A DNA stretch of 64,000 nucleotides from Chloroflexota bacterium (GTDB lineage: Bacteria > Chloroflexota > Anaerolineae > Anaerolineales > UBA4823), in contig JAKOUW010000009.1 in NCBI GenBank assembly GCA_029782365.1, forward strand, positions 1 to 64,000, in the 5' to 3' direction. Below, in pieces: positions 24,970-33,803 of this stretch. The translations under genes were made by a program, and so were the position numbers. Position 1 is the stretch's first letter, and each line of letters begins with the position of its first letter. The notes under the pieces are model-generated. The model saw nothing but the letters and a program-made list of their open reading frames with translations. It had not been told where the DNA came from and ran no database searches.

Positions 24970-27212
24970 GATAGCTCCTCCATGCTCAGTTGCGATAAAG
25001 CGATTTCTCGGTACGGTGGACAGTTGTTCATCAGTTCAGCATGACTGCCCTTGCCCGCAATCTTGCCATCTTCTAGGACGATAATTTGCTCTGCGTTTTT
25101 GATGGTAGAGACGCGCTGGGTCACAATTAATAGAGTGCTGGCGCTGGTGGTCTCTTTCATGGCCTTGCGCAAAGCTGCATCCGTCTTGAAGTCCAGGGCT
25201 GAAAAGCTATCGTCAAAAATATAAATTGGGGCCTGTTTGACCAGGGCGCGGGCAATCGAAAGGCGCTGCTTCTGCCCACCGGAAACGTTCATACCGCCTT
25301 GGGCGATTGTTTCTTCCATGCCCTGCGACTTGGCGTAAATGAATTCCGAGGCCTGCGCCACATCTGCGGCGGTCGCCAAACGGTCGCTGCTGGCATTCTG
25401 ATCAGCATAGCGCAGGTTGCTCTCGATCGTGCCGGAGAAAAGCACATTCTTCTGCGGCACGAGACCGATCTTGCTGCGCAGGTCGTGCTGGGTTACCTGG
25501 CGAATATCAACGCCGTCGATCAGGATCTCCCCGCCGGTAACGTCATAGAAGCGGGGAATCAGGTTCACCAGAGTGGATTTTCCCGCACCAGTGGAGCCGA
25601 TAAAAGCAGTTGTCTGGCCCGGAAGGGCTGTGAAGCTGATATCGTGGAGCACATCCTCCTCAGCGCCTGGGTAACGGAAGTTGACATTGCGAAATTCGAT
25701 CTTCCCCTGGAAGGGCTGATTAAAATTAACCGGTTGTTCAGCGTCGTTAATGGACGGTTCTGTTTCCAGGACATCGGCGATGCGGCCGCCAGAGACGGAA
25801 GCGCGCGGGATCATAATCAGCATCATTGACATCATTAAGAACGAAAAAACAATTTGCATGGCGTACTGTAAAAAAGCCATCATATCGCCAACCTGCATGT
25901 TGGCTTCAGCCACCTGGTGAGCGCCCACCCACAGGATCGTGAGGGACAGGCCGTTCATGATCAGCATCATGACCGGCATCATGACTACCATGATGCGGTT
26001 GACGAACAGGCTGACTGCCGTCAAATCCAGGTTGGCTTTATCGAAGCGGTTTTCCTCAAAATCTTGCATGTTGAAAGCGCGGATGACCATCATGCCCGAC
26101 AGGTTTTCCCGTGCCACCAGGTTTAGGCGGTCAACCAGTTTTTGGAAGCTCCGGAACTTGGGCAGGGAAATCGAGAAGACGATCGCAATCAGGCTGACCA
26201 GCATCAATACGGCGACGGCGATAATCCACCACATAGACGAATCTTTGGCCATGGCGCGGAAAATGCCGCCCACCCCCATGATCGGGGCATAGATCACCAT
26301 GCGGATCATGATCATGGTCACCATTTGAAGCTGGGTGATATCGTTGGTGGTGCGGGTGATCAGCGAAGCGGTGGAAAATTTATCGAACTCGGCGTTGGAG
26401 AAACCGGCCACTTTTTGAAAGATGTCGCGGCGCAGGGTACGGGCCGCACCGGCGGCGATCTTCGCCGCTAAGTAGCCGACGATGATAGTGCAGGCCACGG
26501 ACAGCAAAGTGACCAGGATCATCGTGCCGCCCACCTGCAAGACATAATCATTTTGCATCCTGGCAGTATCCATGCCAAGCGCTTCATACTCGCTTTTGAC
26601 CGGCTTAACCGCTGCCTGCACAATCATGCTGGGTCCGAGCGTATCGAACTTCTCATTGATCTTGGTAGTGATCTGATCCAATTGAGCCGCCGGCAGGCTG
26701 CCCAACACGGTGAACAAATCCATTCCCGGGGGCAGCATGGACAGGTTGAAACCCTGCCCGGTGCTGGCGCCAAAGGCCGCCGCTTTGGAGGGATCGGCGA
26801 TGATCTGCTCCAGCGTCGAAACCACTAAGATCGCCTTGCTGATGACCGGGTTGAGCCTGTCGATTTCGGCCTGGTCAACAGGCTTGCGAACATAGATGGA
26901 TTGTTTTTCCAGAGCCGGGTATTGTTTGATGTATTGGGCGTAATCTGGCGAGTCTTTGGTCACCAGGGTGTAATCATTGAGCACCGTTGTTTTGTCCTCA
27001 GCGCTCAAAAATATCACCACCCGGTTCATCTCACTCTGGCGGATGGCGACCGGCACAGCATTTTCCACGCCGCTCTGCTGAATGCCCGTATTGACGATCT
27101 TGGACAGGTAATCAGGCAGCGCCAGGTCACAGTTGGCCTGCACAAAAAGCAGGGCAATGGCAATCACCAGCATCAAAAGATAAGGTTTTAAATATTTTGC
27201 CAAACGCAGCAT
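24966..27212 (-). CDS. ABC multidrug exporter subunit A with large extracytoplasmic insertion
   Basis: 748 residues, about 150 more than usual. The extra sequence lies between the first helix (about 10-26) and the second helix (about 230-250): roughly 200 residues without helices, containing FLSAEDKTTVLND and similar phrases, which should fold outside the membrane. The rest is standard: transmembrane domain, Walker A GSTGAGKST, signature VSGGQ, Walker B YIFDDSFSALD and TQRVST. The replacement of Glu by Asp after Walker B (FDDS) marks it as the degenerate-site partner of a heterodimer. It is followed directly by subunit B. Confidence 0.9.
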   Translation of the reverse strand: MLRLAKYLKPYLLMLVIAIALLFVQANCDLALPDYLSKIVNTGIQQSGVENAVPVAIRQSEMNRVVIFLSAEDKTTVLNDYTLVTKDSPDYAQYIKQYPALEKQSIYVRKPVDQAEIDRLNPVISKAILVVSTLEQIIADPSKAAAFGASTGQGFNLSMLPPGMDLFTVLGSLPAAQLDQITTKINEKFDTLGPSMIVQAAVKPVKSEYEALGMDTARMQNDYVLQVGGTMILVTLLSVACTIIVGYLAAKIAAGAARTLRRDIFQKVAGFSNAEFDKFSTASLITRTTNDITQLQMVTMIMIRMVIYAPIMGVGGIFRAMAKDSSMWWIIAVAVLMLVSLIAIVFSISLPKFRSFQKLVDRLNLVARENLSGMMVIRAFNMQDFEENRFDKANLDLTAVSLFVNRIMVVMMPVMMLIMNGLSLTILWVGAHQVAEANMQVGDMMAFLQYAMQIVFSFLMMSMMLIMIPRASVSGGRIADVLETEPSINDAEQPVNFNQPFQGKIEFRNVNFRYPGAEEDVLHDISFTALPGQTTAFIGSTGAGKSTLVNLIPRFYDVTGGEILIDGVDIRQVTQHDLRSKIGLVPQKNVLFSGTIESNLRYADQNASSDRLATAADVAQASEFIYAKSQGMEETIAQGGMNVSGGQKQRLSIARALVKQAPIYIFDDSFSALDFKTDAALRKAMKETTSASTLLIVTQRVSTIKNAEQIIVLEDGKIAGKGSHAELMNNCPPYREIALSQLSMEELS

Positions 27213-27219
27213 TTGTTCG

Positions 27220-27690
27220 TTACTCCTTCAATAAAATAGCAGTTGGTTGTTGTTCCAACTGCCGGGTCTTTATAATCAGGATCTCCAGAGCCTGGTTCAC
27301 CAATTCGCTTTCCGCCGGCGTGAGCAGGCCATCCAGCTCCCTCAACCAATCCTGCCGCGCCCGCACGCTCTGCTGCAGGAGAGCGTGCCCTTTTTCAGTC
27401 AGCACAATTTGCTTGTTGCGCCGGTCGCTGGGGTCTTCCGAACGCTCAATCAGCTTTTGCTGCACCAGTCGGTCGAGCATCTGGCTGGCGGCAGCGCTGG
27501 TGACCCCCAGCTCATCGCCGACCGCCGATACACCGCAAGCGCCGCGCTGGCGAATATGAAACATGGCGCCGATCTGGGGCATGCTGACGCCGGTTTCTTT
27601 GGCGAACAGAAGGAAGTTACGCATCGAATGATGCATAAACACTTCCATCCACTCCTGGATATTGGACAAAAATGGTGAAGGTTGTCGCAT
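27220..27690 (-). CDS. MarR-family transcriptional regulator
   Basis: 156 residues with a winged helix-turn-helix: GVSAVGDELGVTSAAASQML (recognition region, cut at 20 residues) followed by the wing RSEDPSDRRNKQIVLTEKG, typical of MarR. It heads the exporter operon, 7 nt before subunit A, so it is probably an autoregulatory repressor that responds to a substrate of the exporter. A weak AAGAGAG precedes the ATG. The promoter and an operator-like palindrome lie just upstream. Confidence 0.92.
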   Translation of the reverse strand: MRQPSPFLSNIQEWMEVFMHHSMRNFLLFAKETGVSMPQIGAMFHIRQRGACGVSAVGDELGVTSAAASQMLDRLVQQKLIERSEDPSDRRNKQIVLTEKGHALLQQSVRARQDWLRELDGLLTPAESELVNQALEILIIKTRQLEQQPTAILLKE

Positions 27691-27705
27691 ATTTAAGCTC
27701 TCTTA

Positions 27706-27767
27706 TTAATTAAGCAATCCTAACTATTTAGCTACCGAAATATAAAACCGATATTATGTTTTGTCAA
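27706..27767 (-). promoter_or_regulatory. Promoter and operator of the marR-ABC operon
   Basis: Consensus promoter TTGACA (27767-27762), 17-nt spacer, TATATT (27744-27739). Downstream of the predicted start point lies TTAATTAA (27713-27706) inside TTGCTTAATTAATAAG, and before it the imperfect TAGCTAAATAGTTA. Either could bind the MarR protein. Confidence 0.7.
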
Positions 27768-27907
27768 GGATGAAAAGCTGCCGCATAAACGCGAATCGCC
27801 TGACAGCCCGGAAAAAAGGGGCGGCCTCGGTGAAATGATCAGCGGTTAAACCAAACAAAGCGCGCCGCCGCCGAAATGCAGAAGTGCGCCTTTTTCAAGA
27901 AAGAATT

Positions 27908-28621
27908 CTAAAAACCGCCGTACAGCGGCAGGCGCGCTCCGTTCACCGCACCGCCTTGATCGGAAAGCAAATACATCACCGCCGCGCCGATTTCCTCCAA
28001 AGTGCTCCACGAGGCGTTGGCAGGTGTGGGCGTGGCCAGCTTTTCCCCTTTCAGGTCGATGGACTTCACTTGCAAAATATTGGCTGTCACCCCTGTGTCT
28101 TTCAGCTCTTGCGAAAGAGACAACACGAGCGCTTCCTGGGCAGCCTTGGCGGCTGCATACGGACCGCCCCTGGCGTTCGGGCGTGTGGCGTAGGGTGAGG
28201 AGACAATGAGGATGCGGCCCCAGTGGTTTTTGACCAAGCCCGGCACACAGGCCTGCGCCAGGTGAAAGGTGCTCCAGACGTGCTGTGCGAGCATCGCCTC
28301 CAGGTCGGCTGGCACGCTGTCCACCAGGCTTTTGCCGCCGACCCAGCCACCCACCAAATGCAGCAAGATATCCAGCCGGCCAAACTTCTCTTGCACTGCG
28401 TGGACCGCTGACTGCGCCGCCGCCCCGAGACGCAGGTCAGCTTCACAGGCCAACCAGCGTTCGGAAGGCAAACCCAGGCTGGTTCCCAGGCTGTCCAACC
28501 GCTGTTGGTCAGTGCCTAACAGCGCCAGGTTCGCCCCCTCTCCTGCCAGGTGGCGCGCCAGGAACGCCCCCAACCCGCCTGTCGCGCCGCTGATCACCAC
28601 CGTCCGGTCTTTGAGTGACAT
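27908..28621 (-). CDS. Short-chain dehydrogenase/reductase
   Basis: 237 residues. Cofactor-binding loop SGATGGLGAF (11-20) and catalytic residues Ser141/142, Tyr155 and Lys159 in YAAAKAAQ. Classical SDR fold, NAD(P)H-dependent. The substrate is unknown. It begins 15 nt after the stop of the LigB-type gene, with GGAGAGG upstream, so both are probably one operon. The gap between this gene and the marR promoter (27768-27907) holds nothing I can identify. Confidence 0.88.
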   Translation of the reverse strand: MSLKDRTVVISGATGGLGAFLARHLAGEGANLALLGTDQQRLDSLGTSLGLPSERWLACEADLRLGAAAQSAVHAVQEKFGRLDILLHLVGGWVGGKSLVDSVPADLEAMLAQHVWSTFHLAQACVPGLVKNHWGRILIVSSPYATRPNARGGPYAAAKAAQEALVLSLSQELKDTGVTANILQVKSIDLKGEKLATPTPANASWSTLEEIGAAVMYLLSDQGGAVNGARLPLYGGF

Positions 28622-28636
28622 CTCAACCTCTCCAGT

Positions 28637-29485
28637 TCAGGCCGGCTGGTTGATGATTAGCGAAGTCATTGTCAGCGAGCCGCCCACTGGCACATCGTTG
28701 AAATAAGTAATTTCTTCATCCGCTTCCTGCAGCGCCAGCGTGTAGAGCAGCGGCAGGTAATGCTCCGGAGTGGGCACGGCCAGCTGCACGGCGCTGCCCA
28801 GCGCCTGGTAATCGGAGAGCTCAGCATGGCGTCGCCCAGCGATCAGCTTCTTAAACGTTGCATCCGCCTCCAGGGCCCAATCCAGGGCAAACGGCCGGTT
28901 GAAATCATCCACCCCACCGCTCTGGAACACAATGCGGCGCAGGTTGTGCACCATGTTCCCACTGCCGATAATCAGCACACCTTTCTTGCGCAAGGCAGAC
29001 AGGTCTTTCGCCAGCTCATAATGATACGCCGCTGGCTGGGTGTAATCCAGGCTGAGCTGGATCACCGGTATATCTGCCTGCGGAAACATAGGCAGCAGCA
29101 CGCTCCAACAGCCGTGATCCAGCCCCCAGCGCTGATCCAGGCCGACCTGGGCTTTGCGCACTGACTTTTGGGTTTCTTCCGCCAGCCAGGCGCTGCCAGG
29201 CGCCGGGTACTGCGCTTCGTACAGCGGGCGTGGAAAGCCGCCAAAATCGTGGATCGTGCGCGGCATCGCCATGGCGGTGACATGTGTGCCGGCTGTCTCC
29301 CAATGCGCCGAGACGCACAGGATGGCCTTCGGGCGCGGCAGGATCTGGCCTACTTCCCGCCAGGTGCGGGAAAAAGGATTATCCTCAATTGCATTCATCG
29401 GGCTGCCGTGGCCTACAAACAGCACCGGCAGTGGATCGGTCGGTTTGAAATGTTCTGTCATTCTTTTGAGATCATCGATAAACAT
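28637..29485 (-). CDS. LigB-family extradiol dioxygenase (YgiD/DODA type)
   Basis: 282 residues. Metal-binding and family motifs: VLFVGHGSPMNAIEDNPF (His26), LCVSAHWET, IHDFGGFP and VIQLSLD. The family includes bacterial YgiD and plant 4,5-DOPA dioxygenase, iron- or zinc-dependent enzymes that open catechol rings; the natural substrate in bacteria is often unknown. AGGAG precedes the ATG, and TATAAT on the minus strand at 29529-29524 is its probable -10 box. Divergent from the his operon. Confidence 0.85.
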   Translation of the reverse strand: MFIDDLKRMTEHFKPTDPLPVLFVGHGSPMNAIEDNPFSRTWREVGQILPRPKAILCVSAHWETAGTHVTAMAMPRTIHDFGGFPRPLYEAQYPAPGSAWLAEETQKSVRKAQVGLDQRWGLDHGCWSVLLPMFPQADIPVIQLSLDYTQPAAYHYELAKDLSALRKKGVLIIGSGNMVHNLRRIVFQSGGVDDFNRPFALDWALEADATFKKLIAGRRHAELSDYQALGSAVQLAVPTPEHYLPLLYTLALQEADEEITYFNDVPVGGSLTMTSLIINQPA

Positions 29486-29556
29486 GATACGCTCCTGGCT
29501 TGCCGGAATGGGCAGGCCAGGTAATTATAAACCCTGATGATATTTGTGGTATTTCA

Positions 29557-29585
29557 TTGCATAATTCAGCTCGGTATGCTACAAT
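29557..29585 (+). promoter_or_regulatory. Promoter of the his operon
   Basis: TTGCAT (29557-29562), 17-nt spacer, TACAAT (29580-29585). Transcription should start around 29592, about 4 nt before the leader-peptide ATG. Confidence 0.7.
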
Positions 29586-29595
29586 CACGCCCGTT

Positions 29596-29676
29596 ATGAA
29601 CCAGTTTTGCTTCCACCATCACCATGCATATGCTGCCGGGGTTCCCTCCGGGCAGTGCTGGTTTAAGCGAGCGTAA
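29596..29676 (+). CDS. hisL: His operon leader peptide
   Basis: 26 codons, too short for usual gene calls. The peptide begins MNQFCFHHHHAYAAG and has four consecutive His codons (29614-29625), then ends in CWFKRA at a TAA (29674-29676). Position between the his promoter and a terminator 85 nt before hisG is what a ribosome-mediated attenuator needs. It has almost no leader, so its translation would begin on a nearly leaderless RNA. Its function is the act of being translated: stalling at the His codons when His-tRNA is scarce. Confidence 0.8.
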   Translation: MNQFCFHHHHAYAAGVPSGQCWFKRA

Positions 29677-29741
29677 GCCGGGCTGGCTGGCGCTCTCCGC
29701 GAAGATCAACACAGGCGCTCCCCGGACCGGGGAGCGTTTTC
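29632..29741 (+). promoter_or_regulatory. His attenuator
   Basis: The terminator stem CGCTCCCCG / CGGGGAGCG (29716-29724 and 29728-29736) is followed by TTTTC. Upstream alternatives: CTGCC..GGCAG hairpin just after the His codons (about 29633-29655); GAGCG at 29669-29673 can pair with CGCTC at 29691-29695 or with the terminator arm at 29716-29720; CCGGGG at 29636-29641 is complementary to CCCCGG at 29720-29725. These give competing structures, as attenuation requires. The exact antiterminator is not settled. Confidence 0.65.
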
Positions 29742-29761
29742 TTATCGACTTGGAGGTTTGA

Positions 29762-30766
29762 ATGGCAGGATTTTCAAATGAAATACGCCTGGCGCTGCCC
29801 AGCAAAGGACCGCTGTCCGAAGAAACCTTGCGCCTGTTGGAGGCTGCCGGCTTGAGTGTTTATCATCCCAACCCGCGCCAGTACAAAGCAACCATCCCGA
29901 ACATTCCCGGGCTGACCGTGCTCTTCCAGCGCCCAGGCGACATCGTGGTCAGCGTGCGCGATGGCAGCGTGGATTTTGGGGTGACCGGCGGCGATGTAGT
30001 CGCCGAGAAGCAGGGCGATCACGGCAGCGTGCTGACCATCCACCCGCGCCTGGGATACGGCGCCTGCACCCTGAATGTCATCGTGCCCGAGACGTGGGAC
30101 AACGTCAACAGCATGGCCGACCTGGTGGGACTGCAGCATGAGTGGGGCCGTCCGCTGCGGGTGGCGACCAAGTTTCCCAACCAGGCCAGCGCTTTCTTCC
30201 GGCAGTTTGGCATGGCAGAAGTCGAGTACATCACCGCTGAGGGCACTCTGGAGATCGCACCAACCATCGGCTACGCCGATCTGATCACCGACCTGGTATC
30301 GACGGGCACCACGCTGCGTGATAACCGCCTCAAACGGCTGAGCGATGGCCAGATATTAGCGTCGCAGGCCTGCCTGATCGCCAATAGGGCCAGCCTGCAA
30401 ACCAGCCCGCCGGTCCTGAGCGTTGCCCGGACGCTGTTGGAATTCATCGTCGCTCATCTGAGGGCTCGTGACAACGTGTCGATTTTCGCCAACATGCGCG
30501 GCAACTCGCCCGAAGAGATCGCCGCACGCATGTTCAACCAGGCCATGATCGGCGGCCTGCAGGGACCAACACTCTCGCCAGTTGTCACCCGAGACGGTGA
30601 AAAGTGGTTTGCCGCACACCTGGTGGTGCACAAAGCACAACTGGCCCAGGCTATCTCCGAGCTGCGGCAGGTCGGTGGCAGTGGAGTGGTTGTTTCGCCG
30701 GTGATGTATATCTTCGAAGAAGAGCCGGAAGAATACCGCAATATGTTGAAATCATTGAATACCTGA
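29762..30766 (+). CDS. hisG: ATP phosphoribosyltransferase (long form)
   Basis: 334 residues. It begins with RLALPSKGPLSEETLRLLEAAG, cut here to RLALPSKGPL, the substrate-binding N-terminus of HisG, and contains DFGVTGGDVV and the PRPP-binding LITDLVSTGTTLRDN. The C-terminal 75 residues (from about 255) form the ACT-like regulatory domain of the long form, so no HisZ is needed and feedback inhibition by histidine is expected. It is the first step of histidine synthesis. GGAGG lies 6 nt before the ATG. Confidence 0.95.
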   Translation: MAGFSNEIRLALPSKGPLSEETLRLLEAAGLSVYHPNPRQYKATIPNIPGLTVLFQRPGDIVVSVRDGSVDFGVTGGDVVAEKQGDHGSVLTIHPRLGYGACTLNVIVPETWDNVNSMADLVGLQHEWGRPLRVATKFPNQASAFFRQFGMAEVEYITAEGTLEIAPTIGYADLITDLVSTGTTLRDNRLKRLSDGQILASQACLIANRASLQTSPPVLSVARTLLEFIVAHLRARDNVSIFANMRGNSPEEIAARMFNQAMIGGLQGPTLSPVVTRDGEKWFAAHLVVHKAQLAQAISELRQVGGSGVVVSPVMYIFEEEPEEYRNMLKSLNT

Positions 30767-30778
30767 AGGGACTGTGTC

Positions 30779-32092
30779 ATGATCCAGATTTATTCAGTTG
30801 AAGAAGCCCAAAAGACCATTTTGCGCCGCCAGGCGCTGAGCATGACCAGCTATCCGCCGCGCTTGCTCGAAAGGACTGCCCAGTTATTCGGCCCAGGCGT
30901 CACCCCGCCGCAGGCAGTCAGCCAGATTTTGGCGTCGGTTCAGGCCAACGGCGACGACGCCCTGCTGCGCTGGTCTGCTCTGCTCGACCGGCAGGCTGAG
31001 ACGCAGCTGGTTGTACCTGCCGCTGAGCTGCACGCCGCCTACGAATCGCTGTCGGAAGACCTGCGCCAGGCGCTGCACATTGCCGCCGACCGCATCCGCC
31101 GGTTCCACGCCATGCAGCCGCTGCCCAATTGGGAGACCGACCAACTGGGCGGCCGCCTGGGCCAGCGTGTCACGCCGGTGGAGCGCGTCGGGGTGTATGT
31201 GCCGGGCGGCACTGCTCCCCTGCCTTCTTCCCTGCTGATGTCAGTCATCCCGGCACAGGTAGCTGGCGTGAAAACGATCGTCGTCTGCACCCCGCCCGCT
31301 CCGCACCCCACCATCCTGGCGGCCGCTTACCTGTGCGGGGTTGAACAGGTCTTTGCCATCGGCGGAGCTCAGGCCATAGCTGCGCTGGCCTTCGGCACCG
31401 AGAGTGTGCCGCGCGTGGATAAAATTGTCGGCGCAGGCAACCTGTTTGTCACCCTGGCCAAACAGCAGGTGTACGGCATTGTCGGCCTGGATGGCCTGGC
31501 CGGGCCAACCGAGACGGTGGTGGTAGCTGACCACACCGCCCGCCCGGCATGGGTGGCGGCTGATCTGCTGGCCCAGGCCGAGCACGATGTGCTGGCCAGC
31601 GCCATTTTGTTCACCCCCGACCGGGCACTGGCGCAGGCTGTGCAGGTGGAAGTTGGCCGCCAGATGGAATCCCTGGAGCGCGCCGCCATTATCGCCGAAT
31701 CCTTGGCCAACCGCAGCGGCATTGTGGTCACACCCGATCTAGCCACCGCCTGCGCCCTGGCCAACGCCTACGCTGCCGAGCATACCTGTATCGCCGCCGA
31801 GGATCCAGCCTCCCTGGCCGCACTCATCCCCAACGCGGGCGGACTGTTCCTTGGCGAGCATTCGTTTGAAGTGCTCGGCGATTATGTTGCCGGGCCCAGC
31901 CACGTGATGCCCACCGCCGGCACAGCGCGCTTTGCCTCCCCGCTGAATGTGATGGACTTCGTCAAGATCACCAGCATCGTCGCCCTGGATGAAGTCACCG
32001 GGCGCCAACTGAGCACGATCGCCAGCCGCATTGCTCGGGCGGAACAGCTCACTGCCCACGCCTCGGCTGCCGAGCGGCGCAGTGCAGGATAG
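30779..32092 (+). CDS. hisD: Histidinol dehydrogenase
   Basis: 437 residues. Hallmarks: GVYVPGGTAPLPSSLLMS, KIVGAGNLFVTLAK, DGLAGPTETVVVAD and the C-terminal GPSHVMPTAGTARF with the Zn-binding His. It performs the two NAD-dependent steps from histidinol to histidine. It starts 12 nt after hisG. Length and motifs are complete. Confidence 0.96.
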   Translation: MIQIYSVEEAQKTILRRQALSMTSYPPRLLERTAQLFGPGVTPPQAVSQILASVQANGDDALLRWSALLDRQAETQLVVPAAELHAAYESLSEDLRQALHIAADRIRRFHAMQPLPNWETDQLGGRLGQRVTPVERVGVYVPGGTAPLPSSLLMSVIPAQVAGVKTIVVCTPPAPHPTILAAAYLCGVEQVFAIGGAQAIAALAFGTESVPRVDKIVGAGNLFVTLAKQQVYGIVGLDGLAGPTETVVVADHTARPAWVAADLLAQAEHDVLASAILFTPDRALAQAVQVEVGRQMESLERAAIIAESLANRSGIVVTPDLATACALANAYAAEHTCIAAEDPASLAALIPNAGGLFLGEHSFEVLGDYVAGPSHVMPTAGTARFASPLNVMDFVKITSIVALDEVTGRQLSTIASRIARAEQLTAHASAAERRSAG

Positions 32093-32099
32093 GTGACGC

Positions 32100-33191
32100 A
32101 TGTTCGACCCGCAAACCTTGATCCGGCGGCATATCAAAGATATGCCCGCCTACGAGCCGATCCTGCCTTTTGAGGTGCTCTCCGAGAAGCTGGGGCGGCA
32201 GCCGTCTGAGCTGGTCAAACTCGATGCCAATGAAAATCCGTACGGGCTGCTGCCTTGCGTACGCCAGGCGCTGGCCGAGATGGAATACCCGCACATCTAT
32301 CCAGACCCTGGCAGCCACGCGCTGCGCGCCGCGCTGGCAGCATACCTGGATGTGCCGAACGAAAACCTGCTGGTTGGCGCCGGCGCGGACGAATTGATTG
32401 ACCTGGTTTTGCGCCTGGTGATCGAGCCAGGCGATGTGGTTTTGAACTGCCCACCCACGTTTGGTATGTACCGCTTTGACGGCGACTTGAACGGGGCGCG
32501 CGTGGTTGAGGTTTTCCGGCGGCCGGATTTCAGCCTGGATCTACCTGCCATCGAACAAGCCGCTTTACAGCGCCAACCCAAACTGCTCTTCCTGGCTTCG
32601 CCCAACAATCCTGATGGCAGCCTGATCCCGCACACCGCCATCCAGCGCCTGCTCGATCTACCCCTGCTGCTGGTGCTGGATGAAGCCTACATCGAGTTCG
32701 CCCCACCCGGCAGCAGCTTGATCCAGGAATCTGCCCGCCGCAGCAACCTGGTCGTCTTGCGCACTTTCAGCAAATGGGCCGGCCTGGCTGGTCTGCGCGT
32801 TGGTTACGGAGTTTTCCCCGGCCAACTGTTGGAACACCTGTGGAAAATCAAGCAGCCGTACAATGTCTCGGTGGCAGCGGCCACCGCGGCGCAGGTCTCA
32901 CTGGCGAATTCCAACGAACTGCAGATAGTCGGCCAGCGGCTGTTGGCCGAGCGTGAGCGCCTGTTCAACCTGCTGCAAGACATCCCATACCTTCAGCCTT
33001 ACCCGACCCAGTCGAATTTTATCCTGTGCCAGGTGTCAGGCCGAGACGCCGGCCTGCTCAAGCAGCAGCTCGCCCAGGCCGGGGTGCTGGTGCGCTATTT
33101 CAACAAACCAGGCCTGACCAACTGCATCCGCATCAGCGTGGGCAAGCCCGAGCACACCGACCGCCTGGTCAGCGTGTTGAAGGCAATTTAA
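32100..33191 (+). CDS. hisC: Histidinol-phosphate aminotransferase
   Basis: 363 residues, fold-type I PLP enzyme: KLDANENPYG at the N-terminus, the PLP-binding Asp/Tyr in VLDEAYIEF and the Schiff-base Lys in RTFSKWAGLAGLRVGYG. It transfers an amino group from glutamate to imidazole-acetol phosphate. AGGTGA precedes the ATG, 7 nt after hisD. Confidence 0.95.
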   Translation: MFDPQTLIRRHIKDMPAYEPILPFEVLSEKLGRQPSELVKLDANENPYGLLPCVRQALAEMEYPHIYPDPGSHALRAALAAYLDVPNENLLVGAGADELIDLVLRLVIEPGDVVLNCPPTFGMYRFDGDLNGARVVEVFRRPDFSLDLPAIEQAALQRQPKLLFLASPNNPDGSLIPHTAIQRLLDLPLLLVLDEAYIEFAPPGSSLIQESARRSNLVVLRTFSKWAGLAGLRVGYGVFPGQLLEHLWKIKQPYNVSVAAATAAQVSLANSNELQIVGQRLLAERERLFNLLQDIPYLQPYPTQSNFILCQVSGRDAGLLKQQLAQAGVLVRYFNKPGLTNCIRISVGKPEHTDRLVSVLKAI

Positions 33192-33212
33192 AAACGAAGA
33201 TAAGGTGAACTC

Positions 33213-33803
33213 ATGCGCAAAGTTGAGATTGAACGCAAAACGAACGAAACCGACATCCAGCTGGCCCTGGACCTGGATGGCAGCGGTCGCTGGCAGATTG
33301 AAACGGGCATCGGTTTTTTCGATCACATGCTCAGTCACGTGGCCGTGCACAGCCTGTTCGATATCCATCTCAAAGCAGCCGGCGACCTGCACATCGACCC
33401 GCACCACACCGTAGAAGACTGCGCCCTGGTGCTCGGCCAGGGGTTGGATAAAGCCCTGGGCGAGCGGCGCGGCATCGTGCGCAGCGGCTCAGCCTACATG
33501 CCTATGGATGAAAGCCTGGCCTTTGTGGCGGTGGATCTATCCGGCCGTCCGTTCAGCGTGATCCAGGTCGACTGGCACGGACCTTCCATCGGCAGCCTGC
33601 CGACCAGCCTGGTCGAGCATTTCTTTCAATCATTATCTGTGACCGGGCGTCTCAATTTGCATGCCCGCGTGCTGTACGGGCGCGATGACCACCACCAGGC
33701 TGAGGCGCTGTTCAAAGCCCTGGGCCGCGCCCTGGAAGCTGCCACCCGCCTGGACGACCGGCGCGGCAAAGCTGTACCATCCACCAAGGGGACATTGATG
33801 TGA
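33213..33803 (+). CDS. hisB: Imidazoleglycerol-phosphate dehydratase
   Basis: 196 residues; monofunctional HisB without the phosphatase domain. Typical metal-binding repeats are [36 protein letters not shown] and [14 protein letters not shown]. Because the histidinol-phosphatase domain is absent, that activity must come from elsewhere. AAGGTGA lies before the ATG; its stop overlaps the GTG of hisH. Confidence 0.95.
   Translation: MRKVEIERKTNETDIQLALDLDGSGRWQIETGIGFFDHMLSHVAVHSLFDIHLKAAGDLHIDPHHTVEDCALVLGQGLDKALGERRGIVRSGSAYMPMDESLAFVAVDLSGRPFSVIQVDWHGPSIGSLPTSLVEHFFQSLSVTGRLNLHARVLYGRDDHHQAEALFKALGRALEAATRLDDRRGKAVPSTKGTLM

Noticed and set aside
29596..29761. T-box riboswitch before hisG
   Set aside because: There is no specifier-loop/antiterminator T-box consensus. 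A His-rich leader peptide explains the region better.
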